A stretch of 29,784 nucleotides of DNA. It comes from a virus. The notes beneath the pieces were generated by a model. That model was not told the DNA's origin. It saw nothing but the letters and a program-made list of their open reading frames with translations, and did not search any database. The stretch is from IMG/VR virus record IMGVR_UViG_3300029319_000326, positions 1 through 29,784 of that record; one strand, given 5' to 3'. Below are positions 7,106-18,300 of the stretch, piece by piece (positions within the stretch are counted from its first letter, which is position 1; every line of letters begins with the position of its first letter). Both the position numbers and the translations under genes were made by a program.

Positions 7106-9304
7106 ATGGCAATGGAGCAGTTGTTAAAGATCGCAGAACGCACCGAGGCTATGCCTGATGAGATGCTTGCGCAAGTTGCTGCGCAGGGTGAAGGCATGGG
7201 TAGTCTTCTTGCTGCTACAGAGATGAAGGCAAGAGAAGATATACGTCAGGATGCGCAACAACAGCAAATGCAGCAACAGCCTCCTGTGTTAGATCAACTA
7301 TTACAGCGTGCTATGCCACAACAGATGCCGCAACAAATGCCACAACAACCATTGCCTCCTATGGGTATGCAGCCTGATATGTACCAAGGCGATCCTGCTA
7401 TGGCAATGCTTAACCAAGATGCCAGTATGCCTCAAGAGTTTGCCAATGCTCAGATGGGTATAGCTCAAGCTAATGTAGGTGGTCTAGTTAGGCGTTTTTC
7501 AAATGGTTCTACTGGAACGCTTGGTTTAGATCAAGGTTCTTTAAATCAAGAGTTTGTTGATGCTTTAATAGCTCAAGGATATGTAAATCCATATGATATT
7601 GGGGATCAAACAATGTTTCCCCCTCAAACAACAATTGATGTACAAAAGTTGTTAGATGCTCAAGATAAATTTATGGGCGTTTACGGAGAAGACTATACAT
7701 CTGTTTTAAATCCAGCAGCTCAAAAAGCATCTTCTATGTATCCCGCCGTATCTGGTACTGGCGCTATTAGCACTGGATCAAAAATAATGAGGCAAAAGGT
7801 TATAGATGATGCTCTTAGAGAAGAGCAAGATAAAAGAATGCAACAATATGTTTCTTCTGCTGGATTGCCTAAAGGAACTATTAGTAATTTACCAACTCAG
7901 CAGCAGTTTTTAAGCAGATCGCAAGGTCAAACTCCTGCATTTATTCCAGCTAATTCTCAGCTTGCAGTTCTTCCATCAGCTTACTCTGCGCCAAATATAA
8001 CTGGATTACAAAATGTTGCGGCTCAAGGGCCAAACGTAAACGTTAATACTGCTCCGCCTTCTTCTGCTGGCACACAGAATCAAGCTGTTGTTGGTCAACA
8101 AAATGTCGGCGCTGGCGGCTCTCAGGCTCAAGCTAATCAACAATCTGGTGCATTTATGCCATCTTCTATTGCTTCTCAAGCAGTAGCTCAAAATGTTGAA
8201 GATATTGCGGGTGATGATGATATTTTAAAACAATCAGTAGCAACTGTGCTTGGAAGTGATGCGGCATCAAGAGGGCTTACTGGGCCAACACAAACTGGAT
8301 CTTCTGGGGATTCAATGAGTTATCTTACTAAACATCTTGATGATAAGTACATGAAGACTCTTATGGATAGGGAAGCAGCAGCAGAAAAACGTTTAAACGA
8401 CAGATTAAAATCTATGGAGGATTTAGAAGCAGATTTTCCAACTAGAGAAAATATTAAGAAGCGATTAAAAGAACAAACAGATTTTGGTGTTGCCGCAGCA
8501 TTTTTTAAAGCAGCAGCAAGCGATAAGCCAGATTTTTTATCAGCTATATCTGAAGGGTTTGCTGGCGCAACAGATGTTATGAGTAAGATGACTGCTCAAG
8601 AACAAAAAGAGCTGTATAAGCACGCTATGGATACCTATACCAGAGAAAGCAATAAAGCAAATACAGACTATAAGAGGCAGCAGGATTTACTTAAGAAGAT
8701 TGATACTGCTAATACAACTCGATTGAGCCTTGCTAGAAATAAACAAGCTTCTGATCAAGCATATCAACAAGCGCTGAATAATGATTTTTGGAAAAGAGTT
8801 CAGTATGGGTTGGATGTTAAAGGTATATCTGATGATCAAAGAATGGACTTTCTTAATTATCAACAAACTGTTAAAGAAGCATGGCTTAATAGCGCTAATG
8901 ACATACGCAAAACAAATATTGAAGCAGTTCTTAAAATTAGCCCTAAAGAAGAAAATCTTTATGCGGCAATAAAAAATAATGCAGCAGAGGTTGGTCTTCC
9001 GGGAGCTATTCAGGCAGTTAATAGAACGCTGGATGATATAATGCTTGATTTAGATAAAGTGTATAAGTCGGAAGTAGAAGCTGGTAGAGGCGATACTGCT
9101 TTGCAACAGGCAATGGCTCAAGTTACACAAAATTATGAAGATGAAAATAAAATTGGATCACAGTTATTGCTAGATAACATAGGCTATGATTTAAGTTTAT
9201 CAGGTCAGTTTGGCAATAATCCTAAAAGACTGATTGAAGAATACAAAAAGTTAAGACCATATTTAAGATACAATCAAAGTCTTTTGAAAAAAGTTATTAA
9301 ATAA
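7106..9304 (+). CDS. Gln-rich virion protein (732 aa), internal-virion-like
   Basis: Start chosen at ATG 7106, because AAGGAG at 7091-7096 sits nine bases upstream; a start at 7076 would place this site inside the gene. The spacer between ribosome site and ATG is occupied exactly by GTTTAAAC (7098-7105). The product begins with a helical segment (MAMEQLLKIAERTEAMPDEML), a Gln/Met/Pro low-complexity region with a three-fold MPQQ tandem repeat (DNA 7313-7348), and a GGLVRRFSNG motif near residue 130 like that in other marine-phage virion proteins. A Ser/Gln-rich middle and a charged coiled-coil C-terminal half (about 410-730) follow. No enzyme motif is recognised. It is likely an ejected or tail-lumen protein acting with its neighbours. 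Confidence 0.62.
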   Translation: MAMEQLLKIAERTEAMPDEMLAQVAAQGEGMGSLLAATEMKAREDIRQDAQQQQMQQQPPVLDQLLQRAMPQQMPQQMPQQPLPPMGMQPDMYQGDPAMAMLNQDASMPQEFANAQMGIAQANVGGLVRRFSNGSTGTLGLDQGSLNQEFVDALIAQGYVNPYDIGDQTMFPPQTTIDVQKLLDAQDKFMGVYGEDYTSVLNPAAQKASSMYPAVSGTGAISTGSKIMRQKVIDDALREEQDKRMQQYVSSAGLPKGTISNLPTQQQFLSRSQGQTPAFIPANSQLAVLPSAYSAPNITGLQNVAAQGPNVNVNTAPPSSAGTQNQAVVGQQNVGAGGSQAQANQQSGAFMPSSIASQAVAQNVEDIAGDDDILKQSVATVLGSDAASRGLTGPTQTGSSGDSMSYLTKHLDDKYMKTLMDREAAAEKRLNDRLKSMEDLEADFPTRENIKKRLKEQTDFGVAAAFFKAAASDKPDFLSAISEGFAGATDVMSKMTAQEQKELYKHAMDTYTRESNKANTDYKRQQDLLKKIDTANTTRLSLARNKQASDQAYQQALNNDFWKRVQYGLDVKGISDDQRMDFLNYQQTVKEAWLNSANDIRKTNIEAVLKISPKEENLYAAIKNNAAEVGLPGAIQAVNRTLDDIMLDLDKVYKSEVEAGRGDTALQQAMAQVTQNYEDENKIGSQLLLDNIGYDLSLSGQFGNNPKRLIEEYKKLRPYLRYNQSLLKKVIK

Positions 9305-9309
9305 AGTGT

Positions 9310-12300
9310 ATGGCAGAGCCACAAACCAATTTTGAAAGACTTTTATTATTAGCTGAAAAAGATCCGGCGGCAGCAATGATGCTGGAGTCTTTAACGAGCG
9401 CTCCCCAAGATCCTTTTGAAAACCAAGTAATTGATCCTGTTCAGCCGGGAAGCCCTATGGCAATGATGTCTGGTATGCCGCCGCCAGCCCCTTTGTCTCA
9501 ACAGCCTTTAGCTCCTACAACTCCTCCGCCAGAGCCAGCGTTAATGGTGGATTTGTTTTCTGGAAGAGGCGGGCCGGGAATATTTGACGTTCAACCACAG
9601 CCAGCCCCAGAGCCTGAATCAGATAATCCTCTTATAGCAATACCTAGAGGTGTTGGCAGAGGTGTTGGGCAAACGGCGTTAACAATTGGTGAGGGAATAT
9701 TTAATATTGCCGATCTTGCTACTGATGTTGTTGGTCTTGAAGATGCTTTAGATCCAGAGACATCAGAAGCTCTTAAAACAATAAAAGAAACTAGAGAGCT
9801 TATAGGGAATGAAACCACTATAGCTGGCAAGGTTGCTGAAGCATTTGGCGGAATGGTTTTGTTTGCTATACCGGGATTTGGTCAAGCTGGCGCTATGGCT
9901 AGAAGTGCGTCATTAGCTAGCAAAGGAACAGAGTTTCTTTCTGCGGCTAATAGAGCAAAGGCATTAGCTAGAGGATTACAAGGCATTAAGTGGAGTTTTG
10001 CTGCTGGTGCAGGTTCTGGTCAAGCAGCTCAAATGATAGATGCTTATAAAGAAGCTGGTGGTGAATACACAATGGGTCAGCGCAATCTAGCAATTGCTTT
10101 GGGTATTCCTATAGGCGCTTTAGAGCTGTTGCCTATTGAAGGCATTCTTAGAGGGTTGCCTAATATGCTGCCCGTTGGAACAAAAAATAGCATTATAAAA
10201 GATATTGCTCAAAGGATTGACGCATCTACATTAGGCTCGGCAGCAACAACTGGAATAACAGAAGGCACGCAAGAAGCTATATCTGGTTTGCTTCAGGAGT
10301 ACGCAGCTAAATTCAATTACGATCCCGACATAGAGATCGGCGAAAGTATGTTGTCTGACTTTGGCTACGGTGGAACAGCGGGTGCAATCTTTGACTTAAT
10401 GTTAAAGGGTACGGCTAAGGGATTAAGAACTAAGTCTGAAAAAAGAGCCGAAAAAGAATACGAACAAGCTCCAGAAATAGAACCTGTTAACACAGACCTT
10501 TTAGCTCAAGCGCAACAGCAAGAGCAAGTGGTCAAGATATATGATGAAAACGGCGAGGAAGTCGAAGCCGAAGTAATGTCGATTGATGAAGAAAGTGGCG
10601 TTGCTCAAATGCTTGTTGATGGAAATTCAGTTGATGTTCCTTTGAACAATCTTCCCGGTTTAAACGGCTATTCGTTTTCTAAAGACTCTATACTTATGTC
10701 GCCTAAGTATGTTACTGAAGGCGGAGAAGGTGTAGAGGTTGGCAAGTTAAGCATTGCTGAATTAGCGGATGCCCGTAACTACATGATGCTTAATGATGAG
10801 TTAAAAGCAGCGGTAGATGCGGGGGAAATGAGCGTTGCTGAAGCTGCTGAAACTGCTGCTGAAGAGGGAATGCTTACTGCGCAGCTTACCCCTCAAGAGC
10901 ATTATGATTTAAAAGCCATTACAAAGGAGCTAAACAGAAAAAATCCTACAGGCAACTATAACGTGTCTGAGGAAACAGCAAAAGATTTAGCAAGAGCAGA
11001 AGAAGATATAGCTATAGATGATGGATCTCTTGGCGATGGAGTTCAAAGTGAATCCGAGGGTGATGTTAGCACGCGCACAGCCGGAATTATTGGAGAAGAT
11101 GACACTACTATTCTTGGAAGAATTGATACTCCTCCAAAAGATAAAGCGTTAGAAATAGAAACAAAGTCAATAGTAGATCGCTTTGAAAAGAAAAGAGTTC
11201 CTAAAAAAGATCGAAAAGAATTAATAGCGATTGTTACTGGCAATCCCGATACCCCTTTAGAGGATCTTACCCAAGATCAAAAAATTAGATTATACGAAAC
11301 CATAGACTCATACGTTGCGGCTAGAAAGGCTAGGCTAGAAGAGGAGAAGGCGGCTAGGAAAGATGCCCCTACAAGCCCTGTAGAGCCGTCACAAGAGCCT
11401 GTTGTTGTTGATGATGCTCCTACACCTGTTGCGGATCAGACGGCAGAGGAGACAATAGAGGAGCCTGTACAACTTGAGCCTAAGCTTGGGTTTAAGAAAC
11501 CAACACAGGTAGGTGATCAATATGTAATCACCGTTATTGATAAGAACAAAAAAGGCGATGATCAGGTAGTCGTTCAGGAAACTGTTTCCAAGCAAGATGT
11601 CAACGGAATGATTGATGCAATGGAGCAGCAGTATGGTATTAAAGCTCCTAAAACCCATCGCTTAGCGGCGGTTGATGAAGCAGCGGTAAGCGCTACAGCG
11701 GAGGAGTTGGCGAGTTTAGAAAATGTTATGCACTCCTCTGCGATAGAAGGAAAAGAACAAGAGTTTCTTAGCGTGCTTAAAGGAAAATATATTTCTTTTA
11801 GGAACCAAGGCTTAGATCATCAGGATTCTATAAATAAAGCTATTGAATCTGACGATATGTCAGACCTTCGATATATGGCTAAACCTAGATCCAGATACGA
11901 TGTCGATAAAACTAAAGCGCCTGTAGATGTAGAAGCTGTTCCAGATGCTGAAACAAAATATGGGCCAGCCATATATGTTCCTAAGAAAAGAATTGCCTTA
12001 GATATAAACGAAGCGAATGAAGTACAAAACATAATTCGTAGAGTGGCTGGGCCTCAAGCAAGAATGATTGTTGCTGATCAGCTATATGGGTTAAAGGGCG
12101 CAGTTGATGACAAGGAAACCATCATCCCAGAAGGCTTAGAGCTGGTTAATTATAATGGGCAAACCATATTAGCTGGTAGGGCGCTTGGATTACAGACAGG
12201 AAATATCGTTGCTGTTGCGTTAGAGGATGGTCATCTTGACATACAAAACAGAGCCTACCATGAGTCTACTCACTTTCTTCTGAACAATGGGTTTTTAACA

Positions 12301-15300
12301 GACAGCGAAGTTAAAGTTCTTATGAATAATGTTCCTTTAATGGAATCTGTTGTTCGTAAAGAGCTTGGTGAGCAGGGTATGAAAGATGCTTTTGCCATGC
12401 TTAATGAAAAGCAAACCATTAGTGAGCTGGTTGCTTATACATCTGCTGCGTATAGCAGGGCTATGGATACTACAGGCAAGCCTCCAAAAGAAATTAAGCG
12501 GCAGCTCCATCCAATACTTCAAAAGATCTATGATCTGTTTAAACAAGTAAAGAATTATTTTACAGCTAATCCGCCTAAAACTGAGATCACAGATGTATTA
12601 GAAACAATACGATCTGGAGCTGCTAGTAGTTGGAAGCGTGAAGGCGATGCCACTCAAGACCTTACTGGGCTAAGTAACAAATCACCCTTATACATGGTTA
12701 AACAGGGTGACAATGTAACTCAGTCAGAACTTAGGCCGACATATCAATCCAAGCTAATTAGCTCTCTTAGATCTGCCGGAAAACCAAAGCAGCTACCCAC
12801 AAAGCAAGAAGCTAAGAACTGGTTCAGTATAGGCCAAGGTGGAAAGATAGAAGGTATCTTAGCAAAATCTGGAATTAAAAAAGAAGAGCTTCTTGATGCA
12901 AACCTAAATGTATTTTTTGACCCAGACTTTGTTGATGCAGACGAAATAATTACATCAGAAGACATACTGAATTGGGTTGAAGACCAGCAAACATTAATAG
13001 AAGTGCAAATGTATGGCCCTCCTATTGATCTTGTTGAAAGCCAAGAAGCAATTATTGCCAAAGGTATGCGGCAAGATAGACAAAATCGAGCTATTAATGA
13101 TTTTTTAGAAGAAGTAATTTTCTACTCAGACCCAAGCCGACTTAGAGAATCATCGGCATATACTGAAGAAGTATTTAGCCCAACTCAAAAAGATGCTTCA
13201 ACAGTGTTTTTAGCGGCTGAAATTCTTTATCAGCACAATGTTGCTAAAGAAAGAAAAAAACCATTTGAAGGAACAACAAAAGAATATCAAAGGGTTATAG
13301 ATACAGCGGAAAGGTTGCAAGAATTGCAGCGCAAGCAAGCAGGTAGGGAAACCGCCGCTGGCTTGGGAACTATAATAAAAGAGCTTAGGCCAGCAATTAG
13401 AAGATTTAGGTCTGATTTAGAACAAGCAATCGAAACCCAAGACCCTATTTTAAGCAGAGGAAATCTAATTGAAATGGTTTCTGACAGGGTTAAAAAATAT
13501 GACGCTTCAAAAGAAGTGGTAGGCGTTGATCAAGATTTAAATTCTGAGGTTATTCGATACAACATCATACAAAAGTTTTTAGAAAATTATGAGTCGTATC
13601 CGTTACCCATGCTTTCAGAGGGCGTTATAAGAGACAAGCCGTACCAAGGAATTGTTGGGTCGGCAGAAGAGGGATTTGAGGCATATAAAACACCATTTGA
13701 TCTGAGGCGAGAAGCGTTTGACGATCAATATAAAACAGATCCTTATTTTCGTTACACCTCATTAGGGAAGACATCAAGAGCTTTTAGAGCTGCGCCAAGT
13801 GTAAGAGGAACTGGTTATGGAGATAAATACAGAACCATTGTAATCGCCGTGCCTTTTGCAAATAAAAACATTGCCAAGCGTGGCGCACAAAGCGGTGCGG
13901 GTAACCCTCATTACCCAACAGTACTTAATCCTGTATTGCATATACGTTTAAACGAAGTTACTACTGAGGACGACAAGAAAATATTAATTGTCGAAGAAAT
14001 ACAATCAGATGTTCACCAAGAAGCAGCAGAGGTTATAAGGGGGCTTGCAACAGAAGAGCTTTTCCCTATAGGAAAATTTGAGTCGTTAACAAGAGAAGAA
14101 AAAAATCAGGTTAGAAAGTACATATCAGACAATGAAATAGAGTTGCGTTCAAAGGTTTACGACAATAAGAATTACCCAGACCTTCCATTAAAAGATGAAA
14201 ACCAACGCATTCGTTTTGCAATGAATATTGTTACCAAGATGGCAGCAAAAGGATTGTATGACGGTATAGCTGTTGCTAACAGCGACTCCCAAATTACTAG
14301 ATACCGAGGGGCTTATAAAGATCATGTTAATTCTTTATTAGTTACACCTCAAATTCCTTTTGATTACTGGTTTGGAAACGGGGTAATTAACGAAAAAACA
14401 GATGGTTTTGATCTTGTTGATCAAGACACTATAGGTATGTCTTTAAATTTACCAGAGCTTGATGGGGTTTTGCCTGATGGCAATAACGCAATAGAAGACT
14501 ACAGATTGCAAGGCAAAATTTATGAGCGCGAAGCTCCTGAAGGCAGATACCCTGACGTGACAAAGGATGGCAAGGTTTCGTTTATTAAGCTTCCTATTAG
14601 CAAAATCAGAGAAGAGATAGGTTTGTTGCAGAACTATGTTCCTATCCCCCCCATGTTTGATGACAGGACGGGCGAGCTTCTTACTGAAGAGTATTCAAAA
14701 AAGCTTGGGGTAAGGATAGAAGACCCTCAACAAAGAGAAGCTATTACATCTCGTTATGATACGCGAGAAGGGGTTATGCAAAGAGCTTACTCAGAGCTAG
14801 ATAAGTTTGTTTCTTCTATAGTGAACTCAATGCCTAGTGGCGCACCATCTCCGTTTTCCCCTTCTGGAGAGGATTTTAAGGTTCCTGTAAGCAGAGTGAT
14901 AAATTTTGAAGCTTCGGTTACTGGAAGCCCAGAGGGTAGAATGTCTAATGTTCCGTCTATTTTGTTCACCCAAGAACCGATTGCTGGAAGAAAGCTGTTT
15001 GAGTATGCGTTTCAAAGAGCGCTTGCAAGAGAATACCCAGATCTTGCAACCATTTATAATGTTCAATACACCACGCCTGTTATGGGCGGTCAGCCTGTGT
15101 ATAGGGGTGGCATTGAGATTGACGGGAGTGAAAAGCTAGACACATTCCTTGGTGAAGGTATGTCAGAACTTGTTAGGTCTGAGCTTGTGTTTGGCGGTGA
15201 GTTGTTTATTCCAAGCATACAAGAGTATGTAGATGCCAAAATTCAAGACTCCATTGATTTGCAAAATGTTCCTGATAATGAACTAGACCCAGAACAGATT

Positions 15301-18300
15301 GTAGAAAAGCGATTGCTCGATAATCCGTCCGTTCAAACGGCATTACAATCTTTAGAGGGCAGGATAGACATACCGCTTAACAATAAGTTTGTTAATAAAT
15401 ATGACCTTCAGATACCAAGAGCGGCTCGTGACTCAATTGCATCACTGCTTCCTTATCCTAAGAAAACAGCTCAGAAAAAAGTTAACAAGAAGTTTTTATT
15501 TCTACCAGAAATAGAGTCTATGCCGGGGCCAAAAGGCTTTGGTTATATGCCAGCAAAAATAATTGACCCAGAAGTTCAGGGCGACAGGCAGGTAACAGGT
15601 GCATTTGGCCCAACTCCAAGTGTCCCGATAGATATGGATGCTACGGTTGGTGATGATGACATTATTGGTGCAAGGTTTTATCACGAGAGAGATGCTTACG
15701 ATCAAATAGAAAAGCAATCAAGGATGTTTTTCTCCACTGACGAAGGAGAAGCCGCGAAAGAAAAACTTCTTTCTATGCGCGTACCAATAAGCCCTCAAAG
15801 AAATATGTTCACAATGTATGAGATACCAGAAGAGGCTATTGGTTCAGAAAAATTAGTTGAGCCAGATGAGATTTATTTCGCTAGAAAGCAAAGCGAAAGA
15901 AACATGAGTACAAATGCTGGTATTGACAACAACAATACAGTCACTAAGAACTGGAAAAATAGTGTTGAAAAATGGATAGACACGGTTCCAATATTTAACG
16001 CTCTAAAAGATCTTCCAGATAAAAGAGAATTTCTTCTTAAAAAAGCAGAATACACTGGCGTTGTAAGTCGAAGCGAGGAGATAGCAAACTTCTTGCGAGA
16101 TGAGATCGGCAATAAGTTTCTTAATAGAAAAGGCCCAAAGAACAGACAAGACACTAAGATACTTAGAACAACAATATTCAATTACATGACCGAAGGTAAC
16201 GAAGCGGCAGAGCAAGAACTGTTTAAACAGCTTAACTCTCTTGACGGTAGAGCTGCTGCGGCATCAAAGAAAGCCAAGGACATGATTGAGAATCTGGGTC
16301 TTGAGCTAATGGACAAGGGTTTGCTTAGGGCTGAGACTTTTTATGCAAATCGCAGAAGCTATCTTCCTCGCATTTATCTTAAGCACGTTCTCGATGATAA
16401 AAGGGATACAGGTTTTAGCTATCTCAAGCAAAGAGGTGAGGTGTCTAAAGAATCGCGGGAAGCTTTGGGAGAGATTAACGAGCTTGACCCTGCGTTCTTG
16501 GTGTCTAGGGCAATACAGCGTCCCGTTAGAGACTTAGCTTTAATAGAATTTTTTAACTCTGTTTCAACGAATGAAAACTGGACTCTTAGAAATGATGAGT
16601 TCCTTGTCCCAATGGAGGGGCCAGATGGCGAGGTTAAAAACTACAGTGGTTTCTATCTAATTGATGAGATGGCAACCATGACAGAGATAGCCAATACTCT
16701 TCAAGCTGCCGACCCAGAAAGAGCTGAATCTTTAAGGGCGCAAATAACTAAGATAGAAGAAGCTCTTATGCCTGTGCTTGGCCCTCTTGCTCAAAGAAAA
16801 GGCAAAAAGATTGAAGGGCTTACTGAAGAAGATATTCCAGCCTTGGCTTCTGACTTTGCCGCTATGTATAAGCGAGTTCCAAGAAATAAAAAGTTTGGAA
16901 TGCTTCAGGGAATGGCCGTTCGTCAAGAAATATACGATGATGTCATTGCGTCTAATTCAATACTAGCTGTTGGAGATGCAGCTACTGTCCAGTTTGGAAC
17001 GCTTGGCAAGCAAGCAACGGCGGTATGGAAGACTATTAAAGTACCGCTTAACCCGCCAACTATTGCGCGTAACACATTCAGTAACATGATTCTTATGCAC
17101 TTGTCTGGCGTTCCTTTTTTCAAAGTTCTTCCAAGAATGATTGAGGCTGCAAACGAAATACGATCCTATAACAAAGGAGACTTTGAAAACTCTAAGCACT
17201 ACGCCGAGATGCTTAAACGTGGTGTTAAGCAGTCCACTATGTCAGATCAAGAGCTGATCCGTATGTCGGACGATATGCTGGACTTCTTATCCTCTGTTGA
17301 TGCAAAAGATCTTGGTGCATTTGGTTGGTTAAAACTTAAAACATGGGATCGCATAAGCACCGCTGGATCTAAGTTTTATCAAGGGCTAGAGGTGTTAGGC
17401 AAAACTGCTATTGCCATTGACGTTATGGAGCGCGAAGGGTTGAGTGCAGATGATGCTTATCTTAGAGCGCAAGAGTATTTGTTTGACTATGGTGATGTGC
17501 CGGGGCTAGTTAAGTTTTTAAGAACCTCTCCAATAGGTATACCGTTCTTAACATTCCAGTACAAAGTGCTTCCAGCTTTAGCCAAAACAGCCGTAAGAAA
17601 TCCATTCAAGTTTGCGCCTTATGCTGCGATGGCTTACGCACTGCCTCATTTATTAATGTCTGCTTTTGACATTGATGATGATGAGTATGAAGAAATAAAA
17701 CAGGTTCTTCCTGATTACATCCGAGGAAACCCCGGACTTATCCCTGTTCCAATTAGAGATGAAAGGGGACGATTACAATTCCTAGACACCAGCTATTTAT
17801 ATCCTTGGGGATCTTTTGCCACGCTTGGCAACGAAGGGGTGAAGTTAGCAAAAGCCATGACAGGCAATAAGGATTACACAGAGAAGGGCTTTGATGTTCA
17901 GGACGTTACTAGCACGTTTGGTTTGTTTGGTGGCCCAGCATGGTCTGTTGGTTTCGGCATGGCAAACCTTGATCCGTTTACGCAGAGAGAAATAACCAAT
18001 CCAAATGACCCGCTGTGGATTAGTGACGCAGAGGACAGGCCGCTTTATCGAAGAGGAAAGCTAACAGATTATGCGTACTGGACAGCAAACCAGTACATAC
18101 TTCCCGGCTTTCTTAACACAGAATATGGAGCTGTATCAAAAATATTGAATGCTGCGGGTATTAGCGGTGGCGAATACACTCGTGGCGGCGTAACGCCTGA
18201 CGCAATGTCGCAAGCTGTTATGAGATTAATCGGTTTAAACCTAATTAAAGTTGACCCAGATCAGGTCACATCTTCTGTTGAGTATTTGCAAAGAGGAATA

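Noticed and set aside
7313-7348. Three 12-bp tandem units (MPQQ) as a possible mobile or regulatory repeat
   Set aside because: This is ordinary low-complexity expansion in a Gln-rich protein; nothing similar occurs elsewhere in the window.
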